DNA from: Mycolicibacterium sp. TUM20985 | GTDB taxonomy: Bacteria; Actinomycetota; Actinomycetes; Mycobacteriales; Mycobacteriaceae | NCBI RefSeq assembly: GCF_030295745.1 | Contig: NZ_AP027291.1 | Location: 3,720,001-3,784,000 of the forward strand | Direction of reading: 5' to 3' | DNA: 64,000 nucleotides | Part shown: positions 8,603 through 17,146 of the stretch, in pieces | Layout of the letters: the number at the start of each line of letters is the position of its first letter | How positions within the stretch are numbered: the stretch's first letter is position 1 | The notes under the pieces: generated by a model | What the model saw: the letters and a program-made list of their open reading frames with translations, nothing else | Told to the model about the DNA's origin: nothing | Database searches by the model: none | Made by a program: the position numbers and the translations under genes

Positions 8603-9849
8603 CACACCCGAACCTCGACCGGGATGCTGTTCCAGCCCCACTGGAAGCTCGACGGGGGTCGCGAGGCGGACTCCTCCACGATCTGGAAGTCGGGCACGCG
8701 CTTCAGCCATTCGGTCAGCATCACGCTGATCTCGAGACGTGCGAGGTGCACGCCCAGGCAGAAGTGCTGCCCCCGCCCGAAGGCCAGCAGTCGCTCGATG
8801 GGCCGGTTCCAGATGAAGTCATCCGGGTCGGCATACTCGCGTTCGTCGCGGGATGCCGATGCCAGCAGCGCGATGATCCGTTGACCGGGCTCGATCGTCG
8901 TGTCGTGAATCGTGAAGGGGCGACGCAGAGTACGGGCGAACCACTGGGCGGGCGCGCAGTAGCGGATCATCTCTTCGCGCGCGATCGCCACGTTGGTCTC
9001 CAGATCGGCCCGTACGGCGGCCAACTGGTCGGGTCGCCTGCTGAGTTCCCACAGGCCGTGGGCGACGATCTTCGGTACGGTCTCGGTGCCCCCGATGAAG
9101 ATGCCGAGCATCTGGACGGCGACCTCGACGTCGCTCAACGCGGAACCGTCGGGCAAGCGGTAGCCGATCAGGCCGTCGACGATCGGCAGTTCGCCGTCGC
9201 GGGCCTCCGCCCGCGTGCGCTCGACGATGGGAACCAGGTATTCGAGATAGCCCGGTCGGGCGTTGGCGGTGTTCACGCCGTCACCCGGCTGCGCCAAGCT
9301 GCCCGCATTGACGGTTGCCAACACGTCGGACGCGAGTTCTGTTGGCAGGCCAACCAATTCGCACACCATGGACGCAGCCACGATGCCACCGAAATCCTGG
9401 GTGAGGTCGAACCTGCCCAGCGGCAGCAGAACGTCGAGTCGCTGGTTGACCAACTCGCGGACCCGGTCGGCCAGCCTTCCGACGTTCCTGGGGCGCAGTG
9501 GCCCGGAGTGCGAGCGGCGGACGTCCTCGTAGATTGGGCTGTCGAAGTTGGCGTGAAACGGCATGGGGTGCCACGGCGGATCCGGCACGGGTCCGTCGTT
9601 GTGGCGGGCCAGCACCGACGCCGCGGGCAAGGTGCCCTCGGATGCCACGAACGTGCCGTCGTTGATCTCCAACACCCGCCAGATGTCCTCGAACCGTGAC
9701 ACCGCGTAGGTGTCCCACGTCGGCAGATAGTAGACGGGGTGCTCGTCGCGCAGGATGCGGTAGTACGGCAGCGGGTCGGCCATCACCGCTGGGTCGAACG
9801 GGTCGTAGGAAAATCCTTGCACGACAACCGATTTCGAGACGCCGTTCAC
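8602..9849 (-). CDS. Cytochrome P450 (island copy 1)
   Basis: About 415 residues of a soluble bacterial P450. The I-helix oxygen-activation motif is IGGTET, the K-helix ExxR is EEMIR, and the heme loop FGRGQHFCLG has the thiolate cysteine. The start is uncertain: GTG at 9849 gives a usual N-terminus, while GTG at 9921 has GGAGG three bases upstream. First gene of the six-gene chain down to 3690, and probably the first oxidation step. Redox partners may be the small ferredoxin at 11.7 kb. Confidence 0.9.
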   Translation of the reverse strand: MNGVSKSVVVQGFSYDPFDPAVMADPLPYYRILRDEHPVYYLPTWDTYAVSRFEDIWRVLEINDGTFVASEGTLPAASVLARHNDGPVPDPPWHPMPFHANFDSPIYEDVRRSHSGPLRPRNVGRLADRVRELVNQRLDVLLPLGRFDLTQDFGGIVAASMVCELVGLPTELASDVLATVNAGSLAQPGDGVNTANARPGYLEYLVPIVERTRAEARDGELPIVDGLIGYRLPDGSALSDVEVAVQMLGIFIGGTETVPKIVAHGLWELSRRPDQLAAVRADLETNVAIAREEMIRYCAPAQWFARTLRRPFTIHDTTIEPGQRIIALLASASRDEREYADPDDFIWNRPIERLLAFGRGQHFCLGVHLARLEISVMLTEWLKRVPDFQIVEESASRPPSSFQWGWNSIPVEVRV

Positions 9850-9976
9850 AGCGACGCCGATGAAATCGGCTCCTGCAGAGGCAGAAGCGTGTGGCCGTCG
9901 TGCCTTCGCATGACCACTCACCACCCTCCGTTGGCGCTCACGGCGACCGTTGAGCGGTTGACACCGACACCGTGCG

Positions 9977-10013
9977 AGCGTGACACTTGTGACGTGTTTT
10001 GTAAAGCTACTGC
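9977..10013 (+). promoter_or_regulatory. Shared island promoter/operator, copy A
   Basis: Lies in the P450/SMP-30 divergent gap. AGCGTGACACTTG, then eight variable bases, then TTTGTAAAGCTA and TGC, match copy B at 13157-13193 at the same spacing. GTGACA (9980-9985) and TAAAGC (10002-10007) are 16 bases apart and look like -35 and -10 elements pointing to the SMP-30 gene. Operator and promoter roles cannot be separated from sequence alone. Confidence 0.6.
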
Positions 10014-10026
10014 ATTCGCGTCGCCG

Positions 10027-10848
10027 TTGGCGGGCGGATTTTGCTTCGGCGAGGGGCCGCGCTGGTTCGAGGGACTTCTGTGGTTCTCCGACATGTTGGG
10101 CGAAGCGGTTCACACCGTCGATCTTCACGGGTCGGTGACCACTCTGCCACTACCCGGCAGGGCTCCGTCCGGCCTGGGTTTTCGACCCGACGGCACGCTG
10201 TTGATCGTGTCGACCGAGGACCGGCAGGTGCTGCGCTACGACGGGGACACCGTCGAGGTCGTCGCCGATCTGAGCGGACTGGTGCCTGCGAACCTCGGGG
10301 ACATGATCGTCGACGATGCTGGGCGCGCGTTCATCGGCTCGCAGGCCCGCAGCGGCGGCGTCATCGTGCGTGTCGACACCGATGGACTCCCGCCCACCGT
10401 GGTGGCCCGGGACCTCGACTTTCCCAACGGGATGGTCATCACGCCCGATCAGGGGACACTCATCGTCGCCGAATCGACCGGCCGCCGATTGACCGCGTTC
10501 ACCATCGCCGCCGGCGGCGACCTCACGGACCGGCGAATCTTCGCCGACGGTCTCGACGGACCACCCGACGGCATCGCCCTCGACGCCGCTGGCGGAGTCT
10601 GGACGGCGTTGACGCTGGCCCACGAGTTTCAGCGGATCGTCGAGGGCGGCACGGTCACCGACCGCATCGACCTCGACGGCCGGACCGCGATCGCCTGCGC
10701 GCTGGGCGGCCCGGAGAACCGGACGCTGTTCCTGCTCTCCAGCGCCGATGCCTATCCCGAACGTCTGGTTGGCACCAAGCTGTCCCGCGTCGATGCGTTC
10801 CTCGTCGACATCCCCGGCATCGGGCCGATCCCGGCCCCCCATCACTGA
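10027..10848 (+). CDS. SMP-30/gluconolactonase-like lactonase
   Basis: About 273 residues of the six-bladed propeller SMP-30 family. FGEGPRW near the N-terminus carries the metal-ligand glutamate, and the PNGM and DGIALDAAGGVW motifs are the other metal-site loops. The family hydrolyses lactones using one divalent metal ion. The open frame extends to 9739 but the upstream part is unlike the family, so TTG at 10027, just after the candidate promoter, is preferred. Seven bases before the next gene. May open a lactone formed by the island's Baeyer-Villiger enzyme. Confidence 0.82.
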   Translation: MAGGFCFGEGPRWFEGLLWFSDMLGEAVHTVDLHGSVTTLPLPGRAPSGLGFRPDGTLLIVSTEDRQVLRYDGDTVEVVADLSGLVPANLGDMIVDDAGRAFIGSQARSGGVIVRVDTDGLPPTVVARDLDFPNGMVITPDQGTLIVAESTGRRLTAFTIAAGGDLTDRRIFADGLDGPPDGIALDAAGGVWTALTLAHEFQRIVEGGTVTDRIDLDGRTAIACALGGPENRTLFLLSSADAYPERLVGTKLSRVDAFLVDIPGIGPIPAPHH

Positions 10849-10855
10849 GGCGGAG

Positions 10856-11668
10856 ATGTCCGACTGCTATTACGAACTGACCGACGCCGACGAGCATCAC
10901 GAGACGTTCCGCGCCACCGACCTGGTCCGCGGTACGTGGACCGCGGCGATCCAGCACGCCGCACCGGTGTCGGCGCTGCTGGTGCGTTCCCTCGAACGAT
11001 GCGCACCACGCGATGACGCCCGGCTGAGCCGCGTCATGATCGACCTTCTCGGGGGCGTTCCCGCCGACGGCGACCTGTGGGTCCGCGCGCGCGTCGAGCG
11101 GCCCGGCAGGCAGATCGAGCTGCTGAGCGCCGAGATGCTTGCGCCGGGCCCCGACGGGTCACTCCGAGCCGTGGCACGGGCGAGCGGTTGGCGGATGGCG
11201 ACGATGGACACCACTGCCGTCGTCCACCAGCCCGCGCGACCGCTGCGCCCGCTGTCCGAGGCCGCCAGCCGCGACATGGCGAAGGACTGGGACCCCAACT
11301 ACGTGCACAGCATCGATTGGCGATGGCTGACGACCCCCCTGGCCGACGGTCCCGGTGAATCATGGCTGCGCCCCACCGTCGACCTGGTCAAGGGCGAGGG
11401 GATGACGCCGCTGCAGCGGCTCTTCGCCGTGGCGGACGACGCCAATGGCATTGGCACCAAATTGGACATCCGCAGGTGGACGTTCATGAACACCGATGTG
11501 GTCGTGCACGTGCACCGCGTCCCGCAAGGTGAGTGGATCGGCATCCGCGCCGAGACCAGCTACGGGCCGGACGGGATCGGCACCACGTACGGCACGCTGT
11601 TCGACGAGAGCGGACCGGTGGGCGGCATTCAGCAGTCGATATTGGTCCGTCCGCGCCCGGACCGCTAG
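10856..11668 (+). CDS. Acyl-CoA thioesterase-like, double hot-dog protein
   Basis: A 270-residue protein resembling the TesB-like thioesterase superfamily, with two hot-dog halves. Seen are FRATDLVRGTWTAAIQHAAPVSALLVRSLERC in the first half and NTDVVVHVHRVPQGEWIGIRAETSYGPDGIGTTYGTLFDESG in the second, which is the usual C-terminal hot-dog signature. ATG at 10856 follows GGCGGAG. It forms an operon with the SMP-30 gene. It may release a CoA-bound intermediate or act as an unlinked hydrolase or dehydratase. The substrate is unknown. Confidence 0.8.
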   Translation: MSDCYYELTDADEHHETFRATDLVRGTWTAAIQHAAPVSALLVRSLERCAPRDDARLSRVMIDLLGGVPADGDLWVRARVERPGRQIELLSAEMLAPGPDGSLRAVARASGWRMATMDTTAVVHQPARPLRPLSEAASRDMAKDWDPNYVHSIDWRWLTTPLADGPGESWLRPTVDLVKGEGMTPLQRLFAVADDANGIGTKLDIRRWTFMNTDVVVHVHRVPQGEWIGIRAETSYGPDGIGTTYGTLFDESGPVGGIQQSILVRPRPDR

Positions 11669-11677
11669 ACCAAACCC

Positions 11678-11869
11678 TCAGTCCACCAACCGGAGTGCGG
11701 CGGCCGGACACTGGGTCACCGCTTGCCGCATCCGGACCTCGTCACCGTCGGGCCGCGTCGCGTCGTGAATCAGCACGCTCCCGTCGTCCTGCACCTCGAA
11801 GACGTCCTCGGCGATCGATTCGCAGATCCCGTGACCGGTGCACCTGGCGAGGTCTACCTCCACCCTCAT
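11678..11869 (-). CDS. P450-associated ferredoxin
   Basis: A 63-residue acidic ferredoxin. The cluster motif is CTGHGIC (about residues 10-16) with a distant QCPAAAL. The histidine where four-cluster ferredoxins have a second cysteine is a feature of the small mycobacterial ferredoxins beside P450 genes. Start is ATG at 11869, overlapping the P450 stop by four bases (ATGA), so this ferredoxin is the likely electron donor for that P450 and perhaps for the one at 8.6 kb. No ferredoxin reductase gene is seen nearby. Confidence 0.88.
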   Translation of the reverse strand: MRVEVDLARCTGHGICESIAEDVFEVQDDGSVLIHDATRPDGDEVRMRQAVTQCPAAALRLVD

Positions 11870-13122
11870 CGGATGACGGCCGGCAGTCGCTTGACCCCGT
11901 GGACGAAGGTGCTGTGGAGGAGATCGGGCTGACCGAGCTCGATGTGCTTCAGGCGAGTGAGCAACTCATAGAACAGGTTTCGCAGCTCACTCTTGGTCAA
12001 CTGGTTGCCGAGACAGAAGTGCGGGCCGCCGCCGCCGAAGCCGAGGTGGGGATTGGGCGACCGGGAGAGGTCGAACTCGGCCGGTGCGTCGAATACGCTC
12101 TCGTCGCGGTTGGCCGAACAGTAGAACAGCCCGACCTTGTCCCCCGCCTCGATGGGTTGGCCCGCGACCTCGGTGTCCTCGACGGCGAAACGGGCGAACT
12201 GCAGCACGGGCGACGACCAGCGCACGAATTCTTCGATCGCAGTACCGATTCGCCCGTCGAAGTCCTCCATCAGCCAAGCGCGCTGGGCCGGGTTCTCGAC
12301 CAGTGCCATGATGGCGTGCGTGGTGGCCTGTTTGGTGGTGTCATTGCCCGCCGAGGCCAGCAGGATGAGGAACGAGCCGATTTCCTCGTCGGTGAGTCGA
12401 TGCCCGTCGACCTCGGCGTCGACGATGCTCGTCATCAGATCGTCTCCGGGGTGGTGGCGCCGATACTTTGCCAGCTCGGCGCCGGTGCTCGACAGCAGCA
12501 TGATCTCGTTGATCGTGTCGGCGGCGCGTTCCTCGATCGTGCTGTACTCGTCATCGCTCATGCCGAAGAGCTTCTCGGCCGCCTTCGCCACGCCCGGCTG
12601 CTCGGATGGCGGAACGCCCAGCATGTCCATGATGGTCAACATCGGCAGCCGCGCGGAACAGCTTGCGACGAAGTCGATCTCACCCACGCCGATCAGATCG
12701 TCGACGACCTTGACCGCCGTGGCATGAATCTGCTCGTCGATCCGACGGACGTTGCGCGGAGTGAACGCCGAGCTGATCAGCCGTCGATAGACGGTGTGCT
12801 GCGGTGGATCCATCGTCAGGAAGAACGAGGCGAACCGCTGCACGTCGGCGGGCATGGGATCGAGGGCCACCCCCTGCGCCGAGGTGAACAATTCGGGATG
12901 GGTGCTGACGAAGGCGATGTCGGCTCGACGCGCGAGCGCCCAGAACCCCGGCTCCTCCAGCTCGAACAGCGAAGGCAGGGGCCGGTGCCAGGTGAGCCCT
13001 TCAGAGGCGCGCAACGCGGCGAACGTGCGGTCGCGTTCGTCGAACGGCTGAGCCCAAAAGCGGTGTGAGGTGATGTCATGGTCGCTGAAGTCGCGTGCCG
13101 CGGACGCCGTAGGAGCCGTCAC
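11866..13122 (-). CDS. Cytochrome P450 (island copy 2)
   Basis: 418 residues. The I-helix motif is ASAGNDTTKQ, the ExxR helix EEFVRW, and the heme loop GFGGGGPHFCLGNQL. The loop has extra glycines and Pro before His, as in several mycobacterial CYP families. It is not closely similar to the other P450 here, so the two are probably different families rather than a recent duplication. Encoded directly upstream of its ferredoxin and divergent from a TetR gene, with the shared island motif in the 72-base gap. Confidence 0.9.
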   Translation of the reverse strand: MTAPTASAARDFSDHDITSHRFWAQPFDERDRTFAALRASEGLTWHRPLPSLFELEEPGFWALARRADIAFVSTHPELFTSAQGVALDPMPADVQRFASFFLTMDPPQHTVYRRLISSAFTPRNVRRIDEQIHATAVKVVDDLIGVGEIDFVASCSARLPMLTIMDMLGVPPSEQPGVAKAAEKLFGMSDDEYSTIEERAADTINEIMLLSSTGAELAKYRRHHPGDDLMTSIVDAEVDGHRLTDEEIGSFLILLASAGNDTTKQATTHAIMALVENPAQRAWLMEDFDGRIGTAIEEFVRWSSPVLQFARFAVEDTEVAGQPIEAGDKVGLFYCSANRDESVFDAPAEFDLSRSPNPHLGFGGGGPHFCLGNQLTKSELRNLFYELLTRLKHIELGQPDLLHSTFVHGVKRLPAVIR

Positions 13123-13156
13123 CGAGAGCCTCCCTTCACCGAGCCTTGACGCCGAT

Positions 13157-13193
13157 AGCGTGACACTTGGGTAATAATTTGTAAAGCTATTGC
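13157..13193 (+). promoter_or_regulatory. Shared island promoter/operator, copy B
   Basis: In the P450/TetR divergent gap. AGCGTGACACTTG, eight variable bases, TTTGTAAAGCTA and TGC match copy A at a constant offset of 3180. GTGACA (13160-13165) and TAAAGC (13182-13187) are 16 bases apart. The first base of TAAAGC lies 13 bases before the ATG at 13195, which predicts a leaderless transcript. The position suggests autoregulation by the TetR protein and control of the P450 on the other strand. Confidence 0.6.
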
Positions 13194-13194
13194 G

Positions 13195-13755
13195 ATGACG
13201 CGACCGTTGCCGGGCGACGAGGCGGTGCGGCCGGTCGAGGCCGACACCTCGACCCGAGAGCGGATCCTCGCCGCGACGGCCGAGGTATTGGGCAGCAACG
13301 GGATCAACAAGCTCAGCCTGTCCGACGTTGCGACGCAGGCGGGTGTCTCACGGCCCACGTTGTACCGCTGGTTCGGGTCCAAGCAGGACCTGCTGGACGC
13401 CTTCGTGGTGTGGGAGCGCTCCTTCTACGAGCAGGCGGTGGCACGGGCCTACGTCGGATTACCCAGGGCACAGCGCCTGGAGGCTGCGCTGCGAGTGATC
13501 GTCGAATACCAGCACTCCTACCCGGGCCTGCGCATGGTCGACGTCGAACCCGAGCACGTCATCCCCCGGCTAGCGCGCGTAATTCCGCTCATGCGTCGGC
13601 AGTTCGAGCGGTTGATCCCAGGGCCCGACGCCGACATCGCGGCAGCGGCCGTGGTCCGAGTGGCGATATCGCACTACCTGGTGCGCAGCGACGATGACGA
13701 CGAGTTCCTCGCCCAGCTCAAATACGCTGCAGGACATAGGCATTCGCGCAGTTAG
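13195..13755 (+). CDS. TetR/AcrR-family regulator (island copy 1)
   Basis: 186 residues. The DNA-binding helix-turn-helix is TKLSLS-like (KLSLSDVATQAGVSRPTLYRWFGSKQDLL, about residues 38-66), followed by a ligand domain ending in HYLVRSDDDDEFLAQL. It is clearly a paralogue of the TetR encoded at 15.0 kb, with near-identical HTH and the same EFLAQL-type C-terminal helix. ATG at 13195 is probably leaderless. Likely a repressor of the island responding to a pathway intermediate. Its stop overlaps that of the convergent CoA-transferase gene. Confidence 0.92.
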   Translation: MTRPLPGDEAVRPVEADTSTRERILAATAEVLGSNGINKLSLSDVATQAGVSRPTLYRWFGSKQDLLDAFVVWERSFYEQAVARAYVGLPRAQRLEAALRVIVEYQHSYPGLRMVDVEPEHVIPRLARVIPLMRRQFERLIPGPDADIAAAAVVRVAISHYLVRSDDDDEFLAQLKYAAGHRHSRS

Positions 13756-14927
13756 CCACCACCACGCCGCCGGGTGGCGAGCTCTGCGAGGATCTCCTCG
13801 GTGTGTTGTCCGAGGCCGGGCGCCGCTGCCGTCGGCTTCCACGGCGTGCCGTGAAAGTCCGCGGGCGTGGCCACCATCGGCTGCGTCGTGTCGCCGTCGG
13901 GCACGTAGACCACCCCACCGGCGGCGTGAAACTGCTCGTCGGCCAGCACGTCGGAGATCGAGTTCACGGGTGACCAGAAGAAGTCCGGTTCGGTCGCGAA
14001 GATCTGGGCCCACGCGTCCAACGGCTTGGTGGCGAAGATCGCGTCGAGTTCGGCGATCAGCTCCGTGCCGTTACCCGCCCGCGCCCGCGCGGTGGCGAAT
14101 CGGTCGTCGTCGAGCCACGCGGTCCGGTCCACCGCGCGACAGAGGGCGGGCCAGTGGCGGTCACCCTGGAGTCCGACGATCCAGAACCGTCGTCCGTCGC
14201 CGGCGGCGTAGTTGTTCATGCACGGGTTGCCCATCGACTCCCGCTGCCCGATCGCGACCTGCTGACCTGTCAGCAGCAGCGTGTTGAGATCGAAGCTGAC
14301 CGTGTAGGCGCCCTGGCGGTAGAGCGAGGTCGTCACCAATTGGCCCAGCCCGGTGCGCTGGCGGGAGACCAGCGCGGCGCAGACCGCGCCCGCCAACGTC
14401 ATGGCGACCGTGTGGTCACCCATGCCGCCGCGCTGGAACGGAGGCGTATCCCCGGGCCGGGTGAGCAGGTCGGCCAACCCGGCCCGCGCCCAGAACGCGG
14501 CGACGTCATACGCCGCCCGGTCCGCGTCGGGACCTGCCATGCCGTAGCCGGTGATGAGTCCGTACACCAGGCGTGGATTGCGATCGGCGACCGCGGCGAA
14601 GTCCAGACCGAGGCGTTGCAGCGCCGCAGGTCGCACGTTGGTGACGAAGACGTCGGCGTCGGTCAGCAGGTCGAACGCCACCGACAGCCCGGCCTCGGTG
14701 GCCAGGTCCAGCACGATGCTGCGCTTGGACCGGTTGTCCATCTCGAAGGGCGGGTTCTCTCCCGACGCGATCTGCAGCATGCGGCCGAACGAGCGGGCGG
14801 GATCACCGGCGGGCGGTTCGATCTTGACGACGTCGGCGCCCCAGTCGGCCAGGATGCCTCCGGCCGCGGGCGCCGCCACCCACACCCCGAGCTCGACGAC
14901 CTTGATGCCATCCAGCGGTCCGGTCAC
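13752..14927 (-). CDS. CaiB/BaiF (family III) CoA-transferase (island)
   Basis: A 391-residue family III CoA-transferase. The opening LDGIKVVELGVWVAAPAAGGILADWGADVVKIE is the canonical Rossmann start, and the aspartate of GGMGDHTVAM matches the catalytic Asp region of this family. It would transfer CoA to a carboxylic acid from the pathway. Start is GTG at 14927. The gene lies between the two sister TetR genes and points away from the second one, so either could control it. Confidence 0.87.
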   Translation of the reverse strand: MTGPLDGIKVVELGVWVAAPAAGGILADWGADVVKIEPPAGDPARSFGRMLQIASGENPPFEMDNRSKRSIVLDLATEAGLSVAFDLLTDADVFVTNVRPAALQRLGLDFAAVADRNPRLVYGLITGYGMAGPDADRAAYDVAAFWARAGLADLLTRPGDTPPFQRGGMGDHTVAMTLAGAVCAALVSRQRTGLGQLVTTSLYRQGAYTVSFDLNTLLLTGQQVAIGQRESMGNPCMNNYAAGDGRRFWIVGLQGDRHWPALCRAVDRTAWLDDDRFATARARAGNGTELIAELDAIFATKPLDAWAQIFATEPDFFWSPVNSISDVLADEQFHAAGGVVYVPDGDTTQPMVATPADFHGTPWKPTAAAPGLGQHTEEILAELATRRRGGG

Positions 14928-15039
14928 GGTGAACCTCTCCTCGGCGAGCTCGGGTTGTCCGGTTGGTCGCTTTCGCGGCTCCTGGGTACCTTACGATCGG
15001 CGGAGCATCTGCAACGTTCGGAACTGACAGAGCTGGGAA

Positions 15040-15597
15040 GTGGATGAACCGATGACTGCGGAGCGCGCCGCCGGTGAAGCCGGCGAGGACACCTCGACCA
15101 GGACCCGGATTCTCGCCGCCACCAGGGAGGTGCTGGGCAGCAGCGGTCAGACCAAGCTGAGCCTCTCCGAGGTCGCCTTGCAGGCAGGCGTGTCGCGGCC
15201 GACGCTCTACCGCTGGTTCGCGTCCAAGGAAGAGCTCCTCACTGCCTTCGGGGTCTACGAACGCGACCTCTTCGACTCGGGGATCAACACGGCGACGGCA
15301 GGACTTCGGGGCAACGAGAAGCTCGATGCCGCATTGCGGTTCATCGTCGACTACCAACAGTCCTACTCCGGGGTCCGGCTCGTCGACATCGAACCCGAGG
15401 TGGTGATCGCCGAGCTGTCACGCATCATCCCCCTCATGCGCACCCGTCTGGTGAAGCTGCTCTCGGGGCCGAATGCCGCCGTCAAGGCTGCGACCGCGGT
15501 CCGCGTCGCGGTCTGCCACTACATCGTCCGCAGCGATGACGACGACCAGTTCCTGGCCCAGCTCCGCCACGCCGTCGGGATCAAGACTCCCGACTGA
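15040..15597 (+). CDS. TetR/AcrR-family regulator (island copy 2)
   Basis: 185 residues, with HTH KLSLSEVALQAGVSRPTLYRWFASKEELL and C-terminal HYIVRSDDDDQFLAQL, a close paralogue of copy 1 over the full length. GTG at 15040 gives the same N-terminal length as copy 1. ATG at 15052 is the alternative, with GGGAAG 11 bases upstream. Divergent from the CoA-transferase gene and upstream of the aldehyde dehydrogenase gene. Confidence 0.9.
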   Translation: MDEPMTAERAAGEAGEDTSTRTRILAATREVLGSSGQTKLSLSEVALQAGVSRPTLYRWFASKEELLTAFGVYERDLFDSGINTATAGLRGNEKLDAALRFIVDYQQSYSGVRLVDIEPEVVIAELSRIIPLMRTRLVKLLSGPNAAVKAATAVRVAVCHYIVRSDDDDQFLAQLRHAVGIKTPD

Positions 15598-15625
15598 ACG
15601 ACCCGTCGTCGGATCGGCCAACGGC

Positions 15626-15654
15626 CTGACAAATGGGCGCTGATTTGTAAGGCT
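15626..15654 (+). promoter_or_regulatory. Shared island promoter/operator, copy C (shorter match)
   Basis: CTGACA and TTTGTAAGGCT recur here with the same 17-base offset from TGAC to TTTGTAA as in copies A and B. CTGACA (15626-15631) and TAAGGC (15648-15653) are 16 bases apart, and the -10-like box again begins 13 bases before the ATG (15661), predicting a leaderless message for the aldehyde dehydrogenase. The left flank AGCG and the CTT of copies A and B are not kept. Confidence 0.5.
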
Positions 15655-15660
15655 CGCTCC

Positions 15661-17145
15661 ATGACGAGCGTGCAGCACGAATCGGGTGTCCTCGCCGGCG
15701 ACGAGCGGATGTTGATCGATGGCGAGTTGCGCCATGCGGCCGGTGGGGCGTCGTTCGACGTCATCGATCCGGCGACCGAGCAGGTGGCCGGTCAGGCGAC
15801 CGATGGCACGATCGACGACATGGCGGCCGCGGTCGGGGCGGCCCGCCGTGCGTTCGACGAGACGGACTGGTCGCGGGATCTGGAGTTCCGGTACCACTGT
15901 CTGACGCAACTGGCTGCGGCCCTGGACCGCAACAAGGAACACCTGCGGCGGGTGTTGATCACCGAAGTCGGTTGTCCAGTCACCGTGTCGGGCAGCCAGA
16001 TCGAGAGCCCGATCGCCGAGGTCACCCACTGGGCCGAGCACGGCAGGAACTTCGACTACCTCGTCGACACCGGCGTGCATGACACGCCGATGGGTCCGGC
16101 GCGTCGCAAGATCGCCTACGAACCGATCGGCGTGGTGGGCGCCATCACGCCGTGGAACGTGCCGTTCTACCTCAACGTCGCCGAGACAGTGCCTGCACTG
16201 ATGGCGGGCAACACCGTCGTCCTCAAGCCGGCACAGCTGACGCCATGGTCGGGTAGCGAGTACGGCCGCATCGTTGCCGAGGAGACCGACATTCCGCCCG
16301 GTGTGTTCAACGTCGTGCTGTCGAACGCCAACGAGGTGGGCGCCGCCCTGTCGGCCGATCCGCGGGTGGACATGATCACGTTCACGGGATCGACGGCTAC
16401 CGGCCGGGCCATCCTGGCGGCGGGCGCCGCGACGGTGAAGAAGACGCTGCTCGAATTGGGCGGCAAGTCCGCACACATCGTCCTCGACGATGCCGACTTC
16501 AACGCTGCGCTCCCGCTGGCGGCGATGATGGCATGCGTCATGTCGGGGCAGTCCTGCATCCTGCCCAGCCGAATCCTGTTGCCGCGCAGCCGCTACGAAG
16601 AGGGCATCGAACTGTTGAAGACCAGTATGGAGAACTTCCCGGTCGGTGATCCGTGGACGCCGGGCAACATGCAGGGGCCCCAGATCAGCGAGGGCCAACG
16701 TGAGAAGGTGCTGCGGCTCGTCACGGCGGGCATCGACTCCGGAGCCCGCCTCGTGACCGGCGGTGGGATCCCCCCGAATCTCCCCGTGGGGTACTACGTG
16801 CAGCCCACCCTGCTGGCGGACGTCGACCCGGACTGGCAGATCTCACAGGAGGAGATCTTCGGTCCGGTACTGACCGTCACGCCGTACGACACCGACGACG
16901 ACGCGATCGCCATCGCCAACAACTCCATCTACGGCCTGTCCGGGGAGGTGTCCTCCGGCGACGTGGACCGGGCGATGGCCGTGGCCCGGCGGATGCGCAC
17001 CGGAAACGTCACCATCAACGGCAAGTCGCACTTCGGCATCAGCAGCCCCTTCGGCGGCACCAAGCAGAGCGGGCTGGGCCGCCGCAACGGTGACGAAGGC
17101 TACCGGGAGTACCTGGAGGGCAAGACGATCGGGCTGCCTGCGTGA
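15661..17145 (+). CDS. Aldehyde dehydrogenase (NAD(P)-dependent)
   Basis: 494 residues, the normal length. The general base Glu265 lies in LLELGGKS and the nucleophile Cys299 in SGQSCILPSR. The NAD-binding FTGSTATG and the EEIFGPVLTV motif are intact. The usual GQxC is kept but the next residues, ILPSR, differ from the common CxAxTR. It oxidises an aldehyde to an acid, probably for the CoA-transferase encoded nearby. Leaderless start at 15661 behind island motif copy C. Convergent with rlmN. Confidence 0.92.
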   Translation: MTSVQHESGVLAGDERMLIDGELRHAAGGASFDVIDPATEQVAGQATDGTIDDMAAAVGAARRAFDETDWSRDLEFRYHCLTQLAAALDRNKEHLRRVLITEVGCPVTVSGSQIESPIAEVTHWAEHGRNFDYLVDTGVHDTPMGPARRKIAYEPIGVVGAITPWNVPFYLNVAETVPALMAGNTVVLKPAQLTPWSGSEYGRIVAEETDIPPGVFNVVLSNANEVGAALSADPRVDMITFTGSTATGRAILAAGAATVKKTLLELGGKSAHIVLDDADFNAALPLAAMMACVMSGQSCILPSRILLPRSRYEEGIELLKTSMENFPVGDPWTPGNMQGPQISEGQREKVLRLVTAGIDSGARLVTGGGIPPNLPVGYYVQPTLLADVDPDWQISQEEIFGPVLTVTPYDTDDDAIAIANNSIYGLSGEVSSGDVDRAMAVARRMRTGNVTINGKSHFGISSPFGGTKQSGLGRRNGDEGYREYLEGKTIGLPA

Positions 17146-17146
17146 G

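Noticed and set aside
498..17145. The two P450s as part of an antibiotic gene cluster
   Set aside because: No synthase, peptide synthetase or terpene cyclase is present; partners are catabolic enzymes.
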